Assembly (NCBI GenBank): GCA_964537685.1
Contig: CAZICM010000024.1
Location: 74,731-138,730, forward strand
From: CAZICM01 sp964537685
GTDB taxonomy: Bacteria > Myxococcota_A > Polyangia > Polyangiales > Polyangiaceae
Length of the DNA: 64,000 nucleotides
Direction: 5' to 3'
Below the pieces are notes generated by a model, which was given only the letters and a program-made list of their open reading frames with translations, made no database searches and was not told the origin of the DNA. Positions 17,707-27,600 of the stretch are shown here, piece after piece; positions within the stretch are counted from its first letter, which is position 1, and each line of letters begins with the position of its first letter. The position numbers and the translations under genes were made by a program.

Positions 17707-18669
17707 TCAGATCGTGGTTTCAACAAGCCAGTTAAACTGTTCTCGCATTCCGTCCTGAAGTTGGACTTGCGGTGTAAACTGTAGCTCAAGGCGCGCCTTT
17801 TCAATATTCATATGATAATCGCGCCTGGGTTTTTGCCGGGGTAAATAGACGGGTTCGCCTCCCATGCCCGCGATGTTTATCGAGAGGGTTGCAAGTTCTG
17901 CAATTGTGTGGGGGTGTCCGTCGGCAATATTAAAGATTCCATGGACATGCGATTCAAGGGCGCAGCGGATGGCGAGGGCGGCATCCCGGGCATGGAGCTG
18001 GTCGCGCTGATCGAGTCCGTCTCCGTGGATGGAGGGGCGCTGGCCTTGGGAGCATTGCCGCAAAAAATTGGGCAAGGCTCGAGGTGTCGTTTCCCCTGGT
18101 CCATAGATTGCAGGCATGCGAAGGGCTACGGCCCGGGTCTTTTCTTCATAGGCAAAGGCCATGAGATGGTCTTCGCCGGATAATTTTGTGGCGCCGTAGT
18201 CGGTGATGGGGTTGAGCCGGGTTTCTTCGCTGATTTCCCCCGGTATTTCGATTTCACCGTAGACTTCAAAGGTGGATGCGTAAATGACGGCAGATACGCC
18301 TTCTCCCTTGGATTTGCGGGCACGCCGGGCCGCATCCAAAACGCGCATGGTTCCATATACGTTGGTTTCAAGGAGGCGTCTTCTGTCGGCGGCCGTGGTG
18401 CCCGCCGTTGAGGGCGGGTGCCATGCGGCGAGATGTACCAAGGCCGTGCCCGGGCCAAGTTCCGCTTCGAGCAGGGGAATGCAATTGTCTTGATCAATAT
18501 CCAAGGCGAGGCTGCGGATTTCCCCCAGTCCTTCGGGGGTGGAGCCAAATGGAAGAGCCGGCCGCTTGCCCGAGCGTGAGGCTGCGACGATGGTATGGCC
18601 CGCCTTGGATAGGGCGTAGGTGGCGTATTGGCCAAGATGTCCTGTGGCTCCAGTGATGACAATGTTCAT
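17707..18669 (-). CDS. NAD-dependent epimerase/dehydratase (extended SDR), second of pair
   Basis: A 320-residue extended short-chain dehydrogenase. The Rossmann motif is GATGHLG (residues 7-13) and the active site is YGATK. The start at 18669 overlaps the stop of the preceding gene as ATGA, which decides against the longer frame to 18840. Proteins of this type usually epimerise, dehydrate or reduce nucleotide sugars; the substrate cannot be told. It is the last gene of a coupled trio with another SDR and a glycosyltransferase/ligase fusion, pointing to synthesis of a surface glycan or glycolipid. Confidence 0.88.
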   Translation of the reverse strand: MNIVITGATGHLGQYATYALSKAGHTIVAASRSGKRPALPFGSTPEGLGEIRSLALDIDQDNCIPLLEAELGPGTALVHLAAWHPPSTAGTTAADRRRLLETNVYGTMRVLDAARRARKSKGEGVSAVIYASTFEVYGEIEIPGEISEETRLNPITDYGATKLSGEDHLMAFAYEEKTRAVALRMPAIYGPGETTPRALPNFLRQCSQGQRPSIHGDGLDQRDQLHARDAALAIRCALESHVHGIFNIADGHPHTIAELATLSINIAGMGGEPVYLPRQKPRRDYHMNIEKARLELQFTPQVQLQDGMREQFNWLVETTI

Positions 18670-19649
18670 GGATGGGCCTGGGGTATGGATCGGGGAGGGA
18701 AGTAGTCGATGGAGCGGCTGGCCGCTGCCCCATCCCGTATCCAGCGGGCTTCGGCTTTGAGGCCCTCGAGAAGCGGGGTAGGGGTGTAGTCGAGCAATTG
18801 TTGGGTGCGCCTGAGATCGAAGGTTTGATCGAGCCACCATTTTGGGGGTTTGGTGGGATCGGTGATGGGCGTTAAGTCGCTCTTGCCCCCAAGCTCGGAC
18901 ACGGCGCGGCAGCAGAGTTCGGCCACTTCAAAGATGGTGCGGGCTTTTTCGCCGGCCGCATGAAAGGGTCCCTCGGCTTTGCGAAGGCATGCTTCTGCTA
19001 GGCAATAGGCCAAATCGGGTGCCAGTACATCGTCCCGTATATCGCGGCCCTCTCCAAAGACAACCGGGTTTTTGCCTTCGAGGCAGGCTTTGAGGAAGAG
19101 GGGAATGGCGTTGTGCAAATGCTGGCCTGGGCCATAGATGCATGTGGGGCGCACAATGGCGTATTTGGCCTGGGTGCGGGCCGCTGAGATGGCCAACAGC
19201 CTTTCCGCAAGGGCTTTGGCTGAGCCGTAGGAATGAGGATCGGGGCGCTGGGGCGGACGCTCGGGCTGAATGGGCTGCTCTGTGGGAGGGCCATAGCCTT
19301 TGTAGGTCGAGCAAAAGACGAAATGCGTGGGACCATGAAGCTCATTCCAGGCATCCATGGTTTCTACGGAGGAAACAGAGATAGCCTGGAGATTGTCTCT
19401 TGCGATTTCGTCCACGCTGGAGCCGCGGGTGATGGTGGCGGCCATATAGATAATGCCCCCAACCGGTCCAATCTCTTTGGCGAGCGCATGGGCATCGAAG
19501 CGTTTATCCGATAGATTTTGTTCGAATTCGGCTCCCGTGCCTGGCCGATCGACCCCAATCACTTCGCAATTCCTGGCCAGCAGGGCCTGTCTGAGGTGTT
19601 TTCCGACAAAGCCCTGCGAGCCGGTGACCAGGATTCGGGTGCGTGTCAT
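18666..19649 (-). CDS. NAD-dependent epimerase/dehydratase (extended SDR), first of pair
   Basis: A 327-residue extended SDR with the NAD motif GSQGFVG (residues 10-16) and active-site YGSAK. It is typical in length for UDP- or GDP-sugar epimerases/dehydratases. Its ATG overlaps the upstream stop and its stop overlaps the next ATG (both ATGA), so all three genes are translationally coupled. Two SDR enzymes in series suggest two consecutive steps on one nucleotide sugar, but this is inference. Confidence 0.88.
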   Translation of the reverse strand: MTRTRILVTGSQGFVGKHLRQALLARNCEVIGVDRPGTGAEFEQNLSDKRFDAHALAKEIGPVGGIIYMAATITRGSSVDEIARDNLQAISVSSVETMDAWNELHGPTHFVFCSTYKGYGPPTEQPIQPERPPQRPDPHSYGSAKALAERLLAISAARTQAKYAIVRPTCIYGPGQHLHNAIPLFLKACLEGKNPVVFGEGRDIRDDVLAPDLAYCLAEACLRKAEGPFHAAGEKARTIFEVAELCCRAVSELGGKSDLTPITDPTKPPKWWLDQTFDLRRTQQLLDYTPTPLLEGLKAEARWIRDGAAASRSIDYFPPRSIPQAHP

Positions 19650-21859
19650 CGGGCCGTCTTCGCCGCGAGGGACGGGGCCTTGCGCTGGAAATCGATAGGA
19701 AGCTTGGATACGGCGGCGAGCCGTTTGCCGGTGCGAACCATTTCGATGTTTTCGGCGAATTCCACGTCGATGCGCAGGCCCGCGCCCAAGTACTGCCGGA
19801 TGAGGGCTTTGACTTCATCGAGCACATCGTCCGAGTAGCGCAGTCCTTTTACGACGCGGAAACGGATGGCCCCGGGTTCCTCTTGGACGACCTGGTAGCG
19901 TTTGATGGCATAGTCATATTCCTTGAGGGCATGGGCAAAGAAAGTGCCCGGTACAAAGTGTCCGTCGGTGCCTTGGATAATCGATTGAACGCGGCCTTGA
20001 ATATCGCCGATTCTGGGCAATCCGCGTCCGCAGAGCGAAGGTTCGTCGCTGAGGGCCTCGGCCAGATCGCCGATGCGGTAGCGGATAAAGGGCATGCAGT
20101 AGTTGTTGAGGTCGGTGATGACGACTTCGCCGACTTCGCCGGGCTTGGCGGGGCGTCCATCGACCAGAATCTCGACAATATAGCCCTCGGCCACGATCAA
20201 GTGCCCGTTGTGAGCGTCGCTTTCGTAGGCAATGCCCGAGAATTCCCGGCTTCCGTATTTATCGAAGACCTTGCACCCAAAGGCATTTTCAATCAATTCG
20301 CGGCTCTTTTTGGGGAGCGTTTGCGCGCTCGACATCAGCGCCTTGGGCCGGAAGTTCATTCCCCCGCGGGTTTCAAGGTATTGGGCGAGGAAATCCAGGG
20401 CCTCGGCGTAGCCGTCCAGCAAAATAGGCCGCTTTTTCTCGATGAGTTTGATCATCTCTTCGAGCTTTTCGTCGGTCATTTCAAAGACGGGAATAAAGGT
20501 GCGGTTGGCGAAGGCGGCATCCGCGTACTCTTTAAATGCCTGGCCCTTGGTCATGCCTAGTGTCTGATGCCAAAGCCGGACGGTGGGATCGCCAAAGCGA
20601 TATCCTGTCCATTCTTGGGATCTTAATGTGGCTGCCCAGCGGAATTCAAGCTGGGACCGGTCGGCATAGCAAACAAAGGGTTCGCCGGTGCTGCCCGATG
20701 TGGTAATTTTAAGGATTTCCGAATGGGAGACGCCTTCTTGGAGGATATCGAAATGCAAATGTTTGCGGACATCGGTTTTGGTGAGGAAGGGCAGTTTATA
20801 GAGGTCTTCTTGCCCCCGGATGTCTTCAGGGCGGAGTTTGGCTTGCTGCATTTGCGTCCGGTAATAGGGGACGGTCCGGTAGGCGTGGCGTACAAGCCTG
20901 CGCAGTTTTTCATCTTGAAGTTCGCGGATTTGGCTTGGTGAGAGCCACTGGGTCGCATTGAGCGTTTCATAGTAGCGCTCGACATTTTTGGTAATCATCC
21001 AGTGGGTTTGCTCAAAGGTCTCCATATAAGCGCGCCAGCGCACGGGATAGGCTTTGCGCGAGGGCGGATTGGGGATTTCGACATTGTGCTTATGGAGAAA
21101 TTGGCGGGCTACATCGCTTGGCTCTTCGGTGACGCGGTATTCCCAGACGGCATGCCCAAGGTCGGCGAGGCTTTTGAGTGAAGCTCTATAGGCCGCTGTG
21201 CTTTCGAGAAAGCTGGTGCCTTGTTTTCTCGTCTCGAACAGTGTTTCGACTTCCCGGTAGGAATAGCCTTTGGCATGCGCCGCGACCATAATGAAGGATT
21301 GCCAGTAGAAGTAGTCTCCTTTAAACGTTAATAGATCGAGGAATACTTCTTTGGCGCACATCACGAAGCCGCTTTTGTTATCTTTGAGGTGCATGCCAAA
21401 TGCGCCGTTTAGCAAGGTATTAAAACCCCTGGATAGATAAAAGCGGCGGTCTTTGAGCCTGCCTGTAGGGCTTCTCCATCCTTGCACAACATCGACGCTC
21501 GTTTCCATCAGCGTGCGGTATAGCCTCAATATGTCTTCGGGCCGGTATTGGAGATCGGCATCGATGACGCATACCGTTGTTGCCCTCGCGGCCATGGCTC
21601 CTGTGCGCCACGCCCCGGCAATGCCTTTGTTGCTGGTATGGAATTGGCCAATGACCAGATCGGGATAAGCCTTCATTTGCTCGCGGATGACTCTTGCGGT
21701 TCCATCGCTCGAGCCATCGTCCACAAGGATAAGCTCGCCGCGAAGCTGGCTTACCGTGAGCACATCTAGAATGCGCTGAGCGAGCTCGGGAATATTGAGC
21801 TCTTCGTTGAAGCAGGGTACAATAACCGAAAGATCAAGGGGTTCCAGTGACTCAGCCAT
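19646..21859 (-). CDS. Fusion of a family 2 glycosyltransferase and a CapK/PaaK-type AMP-forming ligase
   Basis: A 737-residue two-enzyme fusion. Residues 9-240 form a GT2 domain close to dolichol/polyprenyl-phosphate sugar transferases: VIVPCFNEE, VDDGSSDGT and the metal-binding D100-A-D102. Residues about 275-725 form an adenylate-forming enzyme of the phenylacetate-CoA ligase/CapK group: TSGSTGEP (387-394), KYGSREFSG, and RYRIGDL. No membrane helix is obvious. GT2 and CapK-like enzymes are often neighbours in capsule and glycolipid loci, but fusion in one chain is uncommon in my knowledge. The product probably carries a sugar and an acyl or amino-acyl group handled by the same protein. Its stop overlaps the SDR gene start (ATGA). 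Confidence 0.87.
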   Translation of the reverse strand: MAESLEPLDLSVIVPCFNEELNIPELAQRILDVLTVSQLRGELILVDDGSSDGTARVIREQMKAYPDLVIGQFHTSNKGIAGAWRTGAMAARATTVCVIDADLQYRPEDILRLYRTLMETSVDVVQGWRSPTGRLKDRRFYLSRGFNTLLNGAFGMHLKDNKSGFVMCAKEVFLDLLTFKGDYFYWQSFIMVAAHAKGYSYREVETLFETRKQGTSFLESTAAYRASLKSLADLGHAVWEYRVTEEPSDVARQFLHKHNVEIPNPPSRKAYPVRWRAYMETFEQTHWMITKNVERYYETLNATQWLSPSQIRELQDEKLRRLVRHAYRTVPYYRTQMQQAKLRPEDIRGQEDLYKLPFLTKTDVRKHLHFDILQEGVSHSEILKITTSGSTGEPFVCYADRSQLEFRWAATLRSQEWTGYRFGDPTVRLWHQTLGMTKGQAFKEYADAAFANRTFIPVFEMTDEKLEEMIKLIEKKRPILLDGYAEALDFLAQYLETRGGMNFRPKALMSSAQTLPKKSRELIENAFGCKVFDKYGSREFSGIAYESDAHNGHLIVAEGYIVEILVDGRPAKPGEVGEVVITDLNNYCMPFIRYRIGDLAEALSDEPSLCGRGLPRIGDIQGRVQSIIQGTDGHFVPGTFFAHALKEYDYAIKRYQVVQEEPGAIRFRVVKGLRYSDDVLDEVKALIRQYLGAGLRIDVEFAENIEMVRTGKRLAAVSKLPIDFQRKAPSLAAKTAR

Positions 21860-21903
21860 AATTTCTTCTTTCTAAGCGGGATATTATTCAGTGGGATGTG
21901 GAG

Positions 21904-23046
21904 TTATTGGGCGAGCAATTGGCGGGCAATGACCAAGCGCTGAATTTGGCTCGTTCCTTCATAAATTTGAAGCACTTTGGCATCCCGTATGAGTTTTTCA
22001 ACGGGATATTCTTTGACATAGCCATTTCCGCCAAAGACTTGTACCGCGTCGACGGCCGTTTGCATGGCGGCGTCCGCTCCATATGCTTTGGCAAAGCTGG
22101 ATACAATGGGGTCGCGTACGCCGTTATCGAGATTCCAGGCGGCTTTCTGATAAAGAAGGCGCGTCGATTCCGCGCGGATGGCCATTTCCGCGAGTATCCA
22201 TTGAATCAATTGATGCTGGCCGATCGGGACGCCGAAGGCTTTGCGCTCTTTGGCATAGGCTACGCATTCATCGAGGCAGCGCCTCATGAGGCCCGTTGCC
22301 GCGGCGCCGATATCAGGCCGGGTTTGATTAAAGGTTTCCATAGCGAGTTTAAATCCCTTGCCTTCGGGAGCAAGGACGTTGGCTTTGGGGACAACCACGT
22401 CGTCGAGGAATATTTGCGCGGTATCGCTTGCGCGCTGGCCAAGCTTGTCTTCTTTTTTGCCAACGCGCACGCCGGGCATATCCCGGTCGACAATAAACGC
22501 CGCTATGCCTTTGTGCTTGAGTTCGGGATTGGATGTCGCGAATATTACATAGAAGTTTGCATAGCTTGCATTGGTGATCCAGCACTTTTGGCCATTGAGC
22601 ACATAGTCGTCGCCATGCTGCGTAAACTTGGTTTTTAGGCCCGCTACATCGCTTCCCGCGTCGGGTTCGCTGGTGGCATAGGCCGCCATGATGGGTTCGG
22701 CCGCGAGGCGCCCAAGATATTTTTGTTTTTGTTCTTCGCTGCCGCCCAGTTTAATGGGGGTGAGCGCTAGTACGTTTGCAAGGATGCTTGTTTGAATGCC
22801 GGTGCAGCCATAGGCAAGCTCTTCGACAACCAAGGCGTTTTCAAATTCCCCTAGTCCTGGTCCGCCGTATTCCGCAGGGCAGGTGATGTTGGCAAGACCA
22901 AGCTCCCAGGCTGCCTTAAAGACATCCATGGGAAACTTCGATTCGCGATCGCATTCGGCGGCGACAGGAATAATTCGTTCTTTGGCGAATCGGCGGGCTG
23001 TTTGAATTAAGGCGCTGTGCTCTTCAGAAATAGCAAAATCGACCAC
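21904..23046 (-). CDS. Acyl-CoA dehydrogenase
   Basis: A 380-residue flavoprotein of the acyl-CoA dehydrogenase family, which introduces an alpha-beta double bond into acyl-CoA and passes electrons to ETF. Signatures seen: ATSEPDAGSD and CWITNA in the FAD region, and QIYEGTSQIQR near the C-terminus; the QVFGGNGY motif is also present. The GTG at 23046 was chosen because AGAGGAAG lies at the right distance; an ATG at 23073 would add nine residues. It lies 44 bases upstream of the glycosyltransferase/ligase fusion, so it may share the transcript and desaturate an acyl group for that pathway, or simply serve beta-oxidation. Confidence 0.92.
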   Translation of the reverse strand: MVDFAISEEHSALIQTARRFAKERIIPVAAECDRESKFPMDVFKAAWELGLANITCPAEYGGPGLGEFENALVVEELAYGCTGIQTSILANVLALTPIKLGGSEEQKQKYLGRLAAEPIMAAYATSEPDAGSDVAGLKTKFTQHGDDYVLNGQKCWITNASYANFYVIFATSNPELKHKGIAAFIVDRDMPGVRVGKKEDKLGQRASDTAQIFLDDVVVPKANVLAPEGKGFKLAMETFNQTRPDIGAAATGLMRRCLDECVAYAKERKAFGVPIGQHQLIQWILAEMAIRAESTRLLYQKAAWNLDNGVRDPIVSSFAKAYGADAAMQTAVDAVQVFGGNGYVKEYPVEKLIRDAKVLQIYEGTSQIQRLVIARQLLAQ

Positions 23047-23125
23047 GGTATCGCTTCCTCTCCACGGTTTCACGGTGCCGGCCGGATTCGGTGAGATCGC
23101 GGGACGGCAAAACCCAAAAGCGGCT

Positions 23126-23269
23126 TTATTCCTTCATTCTTCGGCGCCGCCGTTCGAGCTCGGCCCGCACGGCGCGCGCCCCCATGATGTATCCCACCAC
23201 AAGCCCTATCAAGAGCACGCTGGGGATGTATATCAAATGTTGAGGTGTCATTTGCCCAAAGTCGGGCAT
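23126..23269 (-). CDS. 47-residue single-span membrane protein next to ccmD
   Basis: A short gene whose ATG at 23269 sits three bases after the TAA of the CcmD-like gene. It reads MPDFGQMTPQHLIYI, then a helix (IPSVLLIGLVVGYIMG, residues 15-30), then a very basic RRRRRMKE tail. The tight spacing, hydrophobic helix followed by a positive tail, and good frame usage support a real gene. It could be a second CcmD-like subunit of the haem-export/handling complex, or an unrelated small membrane protein. Confidence 0.65.
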   Translation of the reverse strand: MPDFGQMTPQHLIYIPSVLLIGLVVGYIMGARAVRAELERRRRRMKE

Positions 23270-23272
23270 CGC

Positions 23273-23560
23273 TTATTCCCCTTCCTTTGCGCTGTTTGCG
23301 GCTTTCGCTCCTTTGGTTTGCGCTTTGCGGGCTTCTGCTATGGCTTGCTCCAGGCTGTCGATGCGCTGGTTCATTCCCGCTTGGCGCCTCCAAAAGAGGA
23401 AGAGCATTAGAAATAGTAAAATCCAGATCGCCGCGTAGGCTTCAACCAGGAGCATTTCTCCGCTCTGCATCTGGTTGCCACCCTGCACGGAGCGAAATGC
23501 TGTGGCCCGATCGTCGGCGTTTTGGGTGGTGGCTTGTGCGGCAAATAAATGGGTATTCAC
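23273..23560 (-). CDS. ccmD: CcmD-like haem exporter subunit
   Basis: A 95-residue protein starting with GTG at 23560, preceded by GAGGAA and only three bases after the ccmC stop. After a hydrophilic 35-residue N-terminus there is EAYAAIWILLFLMLFLFWRR, one membrane helix, then a coiled segment NQRIDSLEQAIAEAR. The short span followed by a charged amphipathic helix with a conserved 'R...' boundary is the CcmD pattern; CcmD holds CcmE to CcmABC in cytochrome c maturation. It is somewhat longer than most CcmD proteins. Context next to ccmC is the main support. Confidence 0.75.
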   Translation of the reverse strand: MNTHLFAAQATTQNADDRATAFRSVQGGNQMQSGEMLLVEAYAAIWILLFLMLFLFWRRQAGMNQRIDSLEQAIAEARKAQTKGAKAANSAKEGE

Positions 23561-23563
23561 AGG

Positions 23564-24313
23564 TTATTCCTCGCCGATTCCGAGCGCAAGAGCTTCTTCC
23601 TCGAGCTCGGAAAGGCGCGAGGAGGCCAAGAGATGTCGAACGCGCGCCCAGATGATGGCAATCGCGATCAAGGTAAAGGATAAAAATCCCATCATGAGGG
23701 CGAGCTTCATGGATGGATGTTGGAGCCCGCCTCCGCCGGAGGTGATGACTTTGGGATGGTTGCCTCCCCACTTTTGGACGGAGTAATGAATGATAGGGAG
23801 GTTGGCGGCGCCCAAGACGCCAAGTGCGGCCGCGAATTTGCGTTCGGATTCGCCATCGCCCGCAAAGGCCCGGAGCACGACATAAGCGACGTAAATAAGC
23901 ACGCTCAGCATGGATGTGGTTAGGCGCGGGTCCCAAGTCCAATAGACGCCCCATGCCTTGGCGGCCCACAGGGGACCGGTGACGAGCACGATGAAGCCCA
24001 TGGCGACGGAGACTTCGGCACCTGCTTTGGCGAAGGCGTCCCAGCCGGGCGTGCCTTTGGCGAGATAGGCGGCGGAGCCGATAAAACAGGCCGCGGCGCC
24101 CAGATACATCGAGTAGGCGGCCGGGACGTGAAAATAAAAAATCTTTTGGACGATGCCCATGGAGGCTTCGACCGGGGCCACATAGGCGACGACATGAAGC
24201 GTGGCGATGGTGCAGGCGGCCGCCGCAAACAGAAGGAGATAAAAAGCGATGTCTCTTGAGGAGGCGGAGGGCGCTTTGGGCGCGGGTGTGAGGGCGGGCG
24301 TGAGGGTGGTCAT
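23564..24313 (-). CDS. ccmC: Cytochrome c biogenesis protein CcmC (haem handling)
   Basis: A 249-residue inner-membrane protein with six predicted helices and the tryptophan-rich WWD motif WGVYWTWDPRLT (residues 121-132) that binds haem; flanking histidines (FHVPAAY near 62 and NLPIIHY) match axial ligands. CcmC loads haem onto the chaperone CcmE. The ATG at 24313 is the first of a possible operon continuing through ccmD, the 47-residue gene and perhaps the acyl-CoA dehydrogenase. Other ccm genes (ccmA, B, E, F) are not in this window. The pentaheme cytochrome at 58 kb would need such a maturation system. Confidence 0.92.
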   Translation of the reverse strand: MTTLTPALTPAPKAPSASSRDIAFYLLLFAAAACTIATLHVVAYVAPVEASMGIVQKIFYFHVPAAYSMYLGAAACFIGSAAYLAKGTPGWDAFAKAGAEVSVAMGFIVLVTGPLWAAKAWGVYWTWDPRLTTSMLSVLIYVAYVVLRAFAGDGESERKFAAALGVLGAANLPIIHYSVQKWGGNHPKVITSGGGGLQHPSMKLALMMGFLSFTLIAIAIIWARVRHLLASSRLSELEEEALALGIGEE

Positions 24314-24640
24314 GCGGAGCCTGTGCGGCGCACGGTAGTGCGAGCGAAGGCAGGGTTCAAGACACGCGGGGCTTGTTTTGGGGCGCGGGCTTGAAAGTCC
24401 GGGCGCAATGCGTCATGCGCGCGGCAAAAGCCTTGGCCGTGGGGGTATTGGCCATGTGGATAAGCCATGGCGATAAGCGTGCCGGAGCGGACTTTGTGAA
24501 GATTGATGAATGACCGCGCTTTGTGAGAACATCGCTGCTTGTCGCAAGAAGCGGATGCCGTTCACACCCGGGTGGGCGGCTGCCGCGGGCTCTTAAAAAT
24601 TTCAGAGATGCCGCTTATGGCCCGGCGGATTGGGGACACG
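24314..24640. other. Divergent intergenic region between ccmC and the giant vWA protein
   Basis: About 327 bases between two outward-facing starts. It should hold both promoters, but I see no clear -35/-10 pair, operator or terminator. A frame extending the downstream gene to a TTG at 24539 exists but lacks a ribosome binding site and would bury the signal peptide. Confidence 0.4.
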
Positions 24641-27600
24641 ATGACAGCGTTTATGAAGCAATTGCTCGAGGTCGGCAAGCGGGGCGCGGTGGCGCTGCTT
24701 GCCGGCGGAGCGATCGGTCTGTCCTTGCTTGGAACATCGACAAAAGCCGAAGCGTATGACTGCAATTCGGCCGATCCTGCGCAGTGGCCGCCTCCGGCGA
24801 AGCCCTACTTCATGATCGCGTTCGATACGTCGGGCTCGATGGCCACCGCGATCGCGACCAACAACTCATGCGCTTATCCAAATAACCGCCTGGGTCACGG
24901 CCGCTGCGCGGTGAAAAATACACTGCTCGCGTTTAGCGGCTTGGCGCATTTCGGCCTTGCAAGCTACGCCCGCGTGCAAACGGGATGTGCCGCCGGCTGT
25001 TTTACAAACTGCACCTACGCAAATGTGAGCGGAAACTCGGCCGGCGCGGGCTGTACAAACGGTTGCGGGCCTGAGCCCGGCGCGAACGCGGATTCGTCGA
25101 CGCGCGCGGGAGCCTTGATTCGCGTGCCCATGCGCACGGATTTGACTGCGCCCAGCGTAGATAACACGGCGTCTTTGATTTCATGGGTGGACAACAACTG
25201 CACGGGCAGTACGGAGCTCTTCGCGGATGGCTGTACGCCGATGAACGGCATCCTCCGCGATATGTACAAATATTATTCGAATCAGTGGGTGCCGCCGACT
25301 CCGACGCCGGGAGGCGCGACTTTGCCTTCGCCGCTGACAACCGTGGCCGCCGGCGAAAAAGCCTGCCGCTCCGTGAACGTGATTCTGGTGACCGACGGCC
25401 AGGAGACCTGCGACACCCTGGCCAACGCCGTGGACGCGGCCGGGGATTTGTTCGCGGGCTTCACCAAGGACGGCATCAATTGGAAAGTCAAGGTTTCTGT
25501 CATCGATTTCGGCGATGCGGGAAATGAAGCCGATCAGATCGCGGCGGCGGGCGGAACCGGCACGGCCAAACACGCGACCAACGAAGAGGAGTTGTCCGCG
25601 GCTTTGGCGGACATCATCGGTGGAGCGATTGCTCCCGAGGTCTGCGACAACACGGACAACAATTGCAACAACTGCGTGGATGAAGGCTACACGCACTACT
25701 GCAATATCAATCAAACCTGCTGCGCTTGGGCCAATGCCGCGCAGCGCAACACCTGCCTCACCAACTACCAAGCCACGATTTCGCCCGCCGATCCCGATGG
25801 GGATTTAACGCTCTTGCCCTGTACGACCGTCGCGCAGTCGCAGGTTTCATCGACCTGGCTTTGTTACGATCCCAAGGAAACTTGCGACAATATCGATAAC
25901 AACTGCGCGAGCGGCGTGGATAACGGCGTCGTGAAATGCGGCAATCCCTCGCACTGTCCGGAGGCGGAGATTTGCAATGGGCAGGATGACGACTGCGACG
26001 GCTTGACCGATGAAGCCGGTGTTTGTTCGGGATGTATTCCGAGCCCCGAGGTGTGCGATGGCTGCGATAACGATTGCGATGGCATGGCAGATGACGGCGT
26101 GCCTTCGGTGCCTTGCGGTTTGGCGAGTCCGGCCAACTGTGCCGGTACGCTGACGTGTAAGCCGGCCGTTGCCGTGCCTATCGGCGGATGCGCTCCAGGC
26201 GGCGGTTACAACCCCTGTAACAACATGCCGCAGGCTGAAGTATGCGACGGCGCGGACAATGATTGCGACGGCCTGGTGGATGACGGCATTGGAGCCACGC
26301 CCTGCGAGCCGGTTGGAACGCCGCCCGGCTTGAATTACGGGGCAAACAGCCAGTGCAAGATGGGCACGAAGCCCTGCAATGGAACATGCACGGGCTGGGT
26401 CGGGCCGAGCGCGGAGATTTGCGACAACATCGATAACGACTGCGATGGCCAAGTGGACGAAGGCATCGTGGGTCTTGGCCTGCCCTGCGGGACGAATACC
26501 GGCGAATGCAGCACGGGCCTCACGGCTTGCGTGAGCGGCGCGATCATTTGCCAGGGCGGTGTTGGGCCTCAGCCTGAACAGTGCAACGGGCTGGATGACG
26601 ACTGCGATGGCACAAATGACGACGCTCCGCTGACGGATGCGCCTGCGGTTGGAAACACGGGATGCTGGAATTTGCCGGGCAACTGCTGCTCGCATGATGG
26701 CTATCAGTGGTGTCCGCCTCCCGGCGCAACCTGCAATGGAACGGGCGGCCTGACTTCGCCGTGCGCGACGGGCGTGCTCACATGCGCGGGCGCGCTGGGC
26801 TGGACGTGCACGAATCCCAAAGGTCCTGCGGCTGAGGTCTGCGACAACGTGGACAACGACTGCGATGGCACGGTGGATGACGGCGTGCCTCAGGTCGGCC
26901 AGATGTGCGGCCCGAGCATCGGCGCATGCAGTCCCGGCGTGTATCAGTGCACCGGCGGCGTGCTCGATTGCGTGGGCGATGTCGGCCCTGTGCAGGAGAC
27001 CTGCGACAACATCGATAACGACTGCGACGGCACGGTGGACAACAACGTGATCGGCGTAGGCGTGAGCTGCGGAAACAACACGCCTCCCTGCACGCCTGGA
27101 TTAACGGCTTGCGTGAACGGCGCGGTGGTGTGCCAAGGCGGCACCGGGCCTCAGCCTGAAAGCTGCGATGGCGTCGACAATGATTGCGATACGCAGATCG
27201 ATGAAGCCCCGCTGACGGACGCGCCTGCCGTTGGAAGCACGGGATGCTGGAATGTGCCGGGTAACTGCTGCTCGCATGACGGCTTTACCTGGTGTCCGCC
27301 TCCGGGCGCGACCTGCAATGGCAACGGCGCGCTGCCTTTGCCCTGCAACGCGGGAACGCTGGCTTGTCAGAGCGGAGGATGGATTTGTCAGGGTTCGGTC
27401 GGTCCTGCGGCCGAGATTTGTGACAGCACGGACAACGACTGCGATGGCCAGGTGGATGATGTGACGGCGATTCCGTGCGATCCGCCGGGCGCTGGTCCAG
27501 GAACGGTTTACGGCGCTCCCAGCCAATGCGTGAAGGGCACGCAGAGCTGCGGAACGTGCGCGGGCGCGGTTGGGCCGACGCAGGAAGTGTGCGACGGCAT

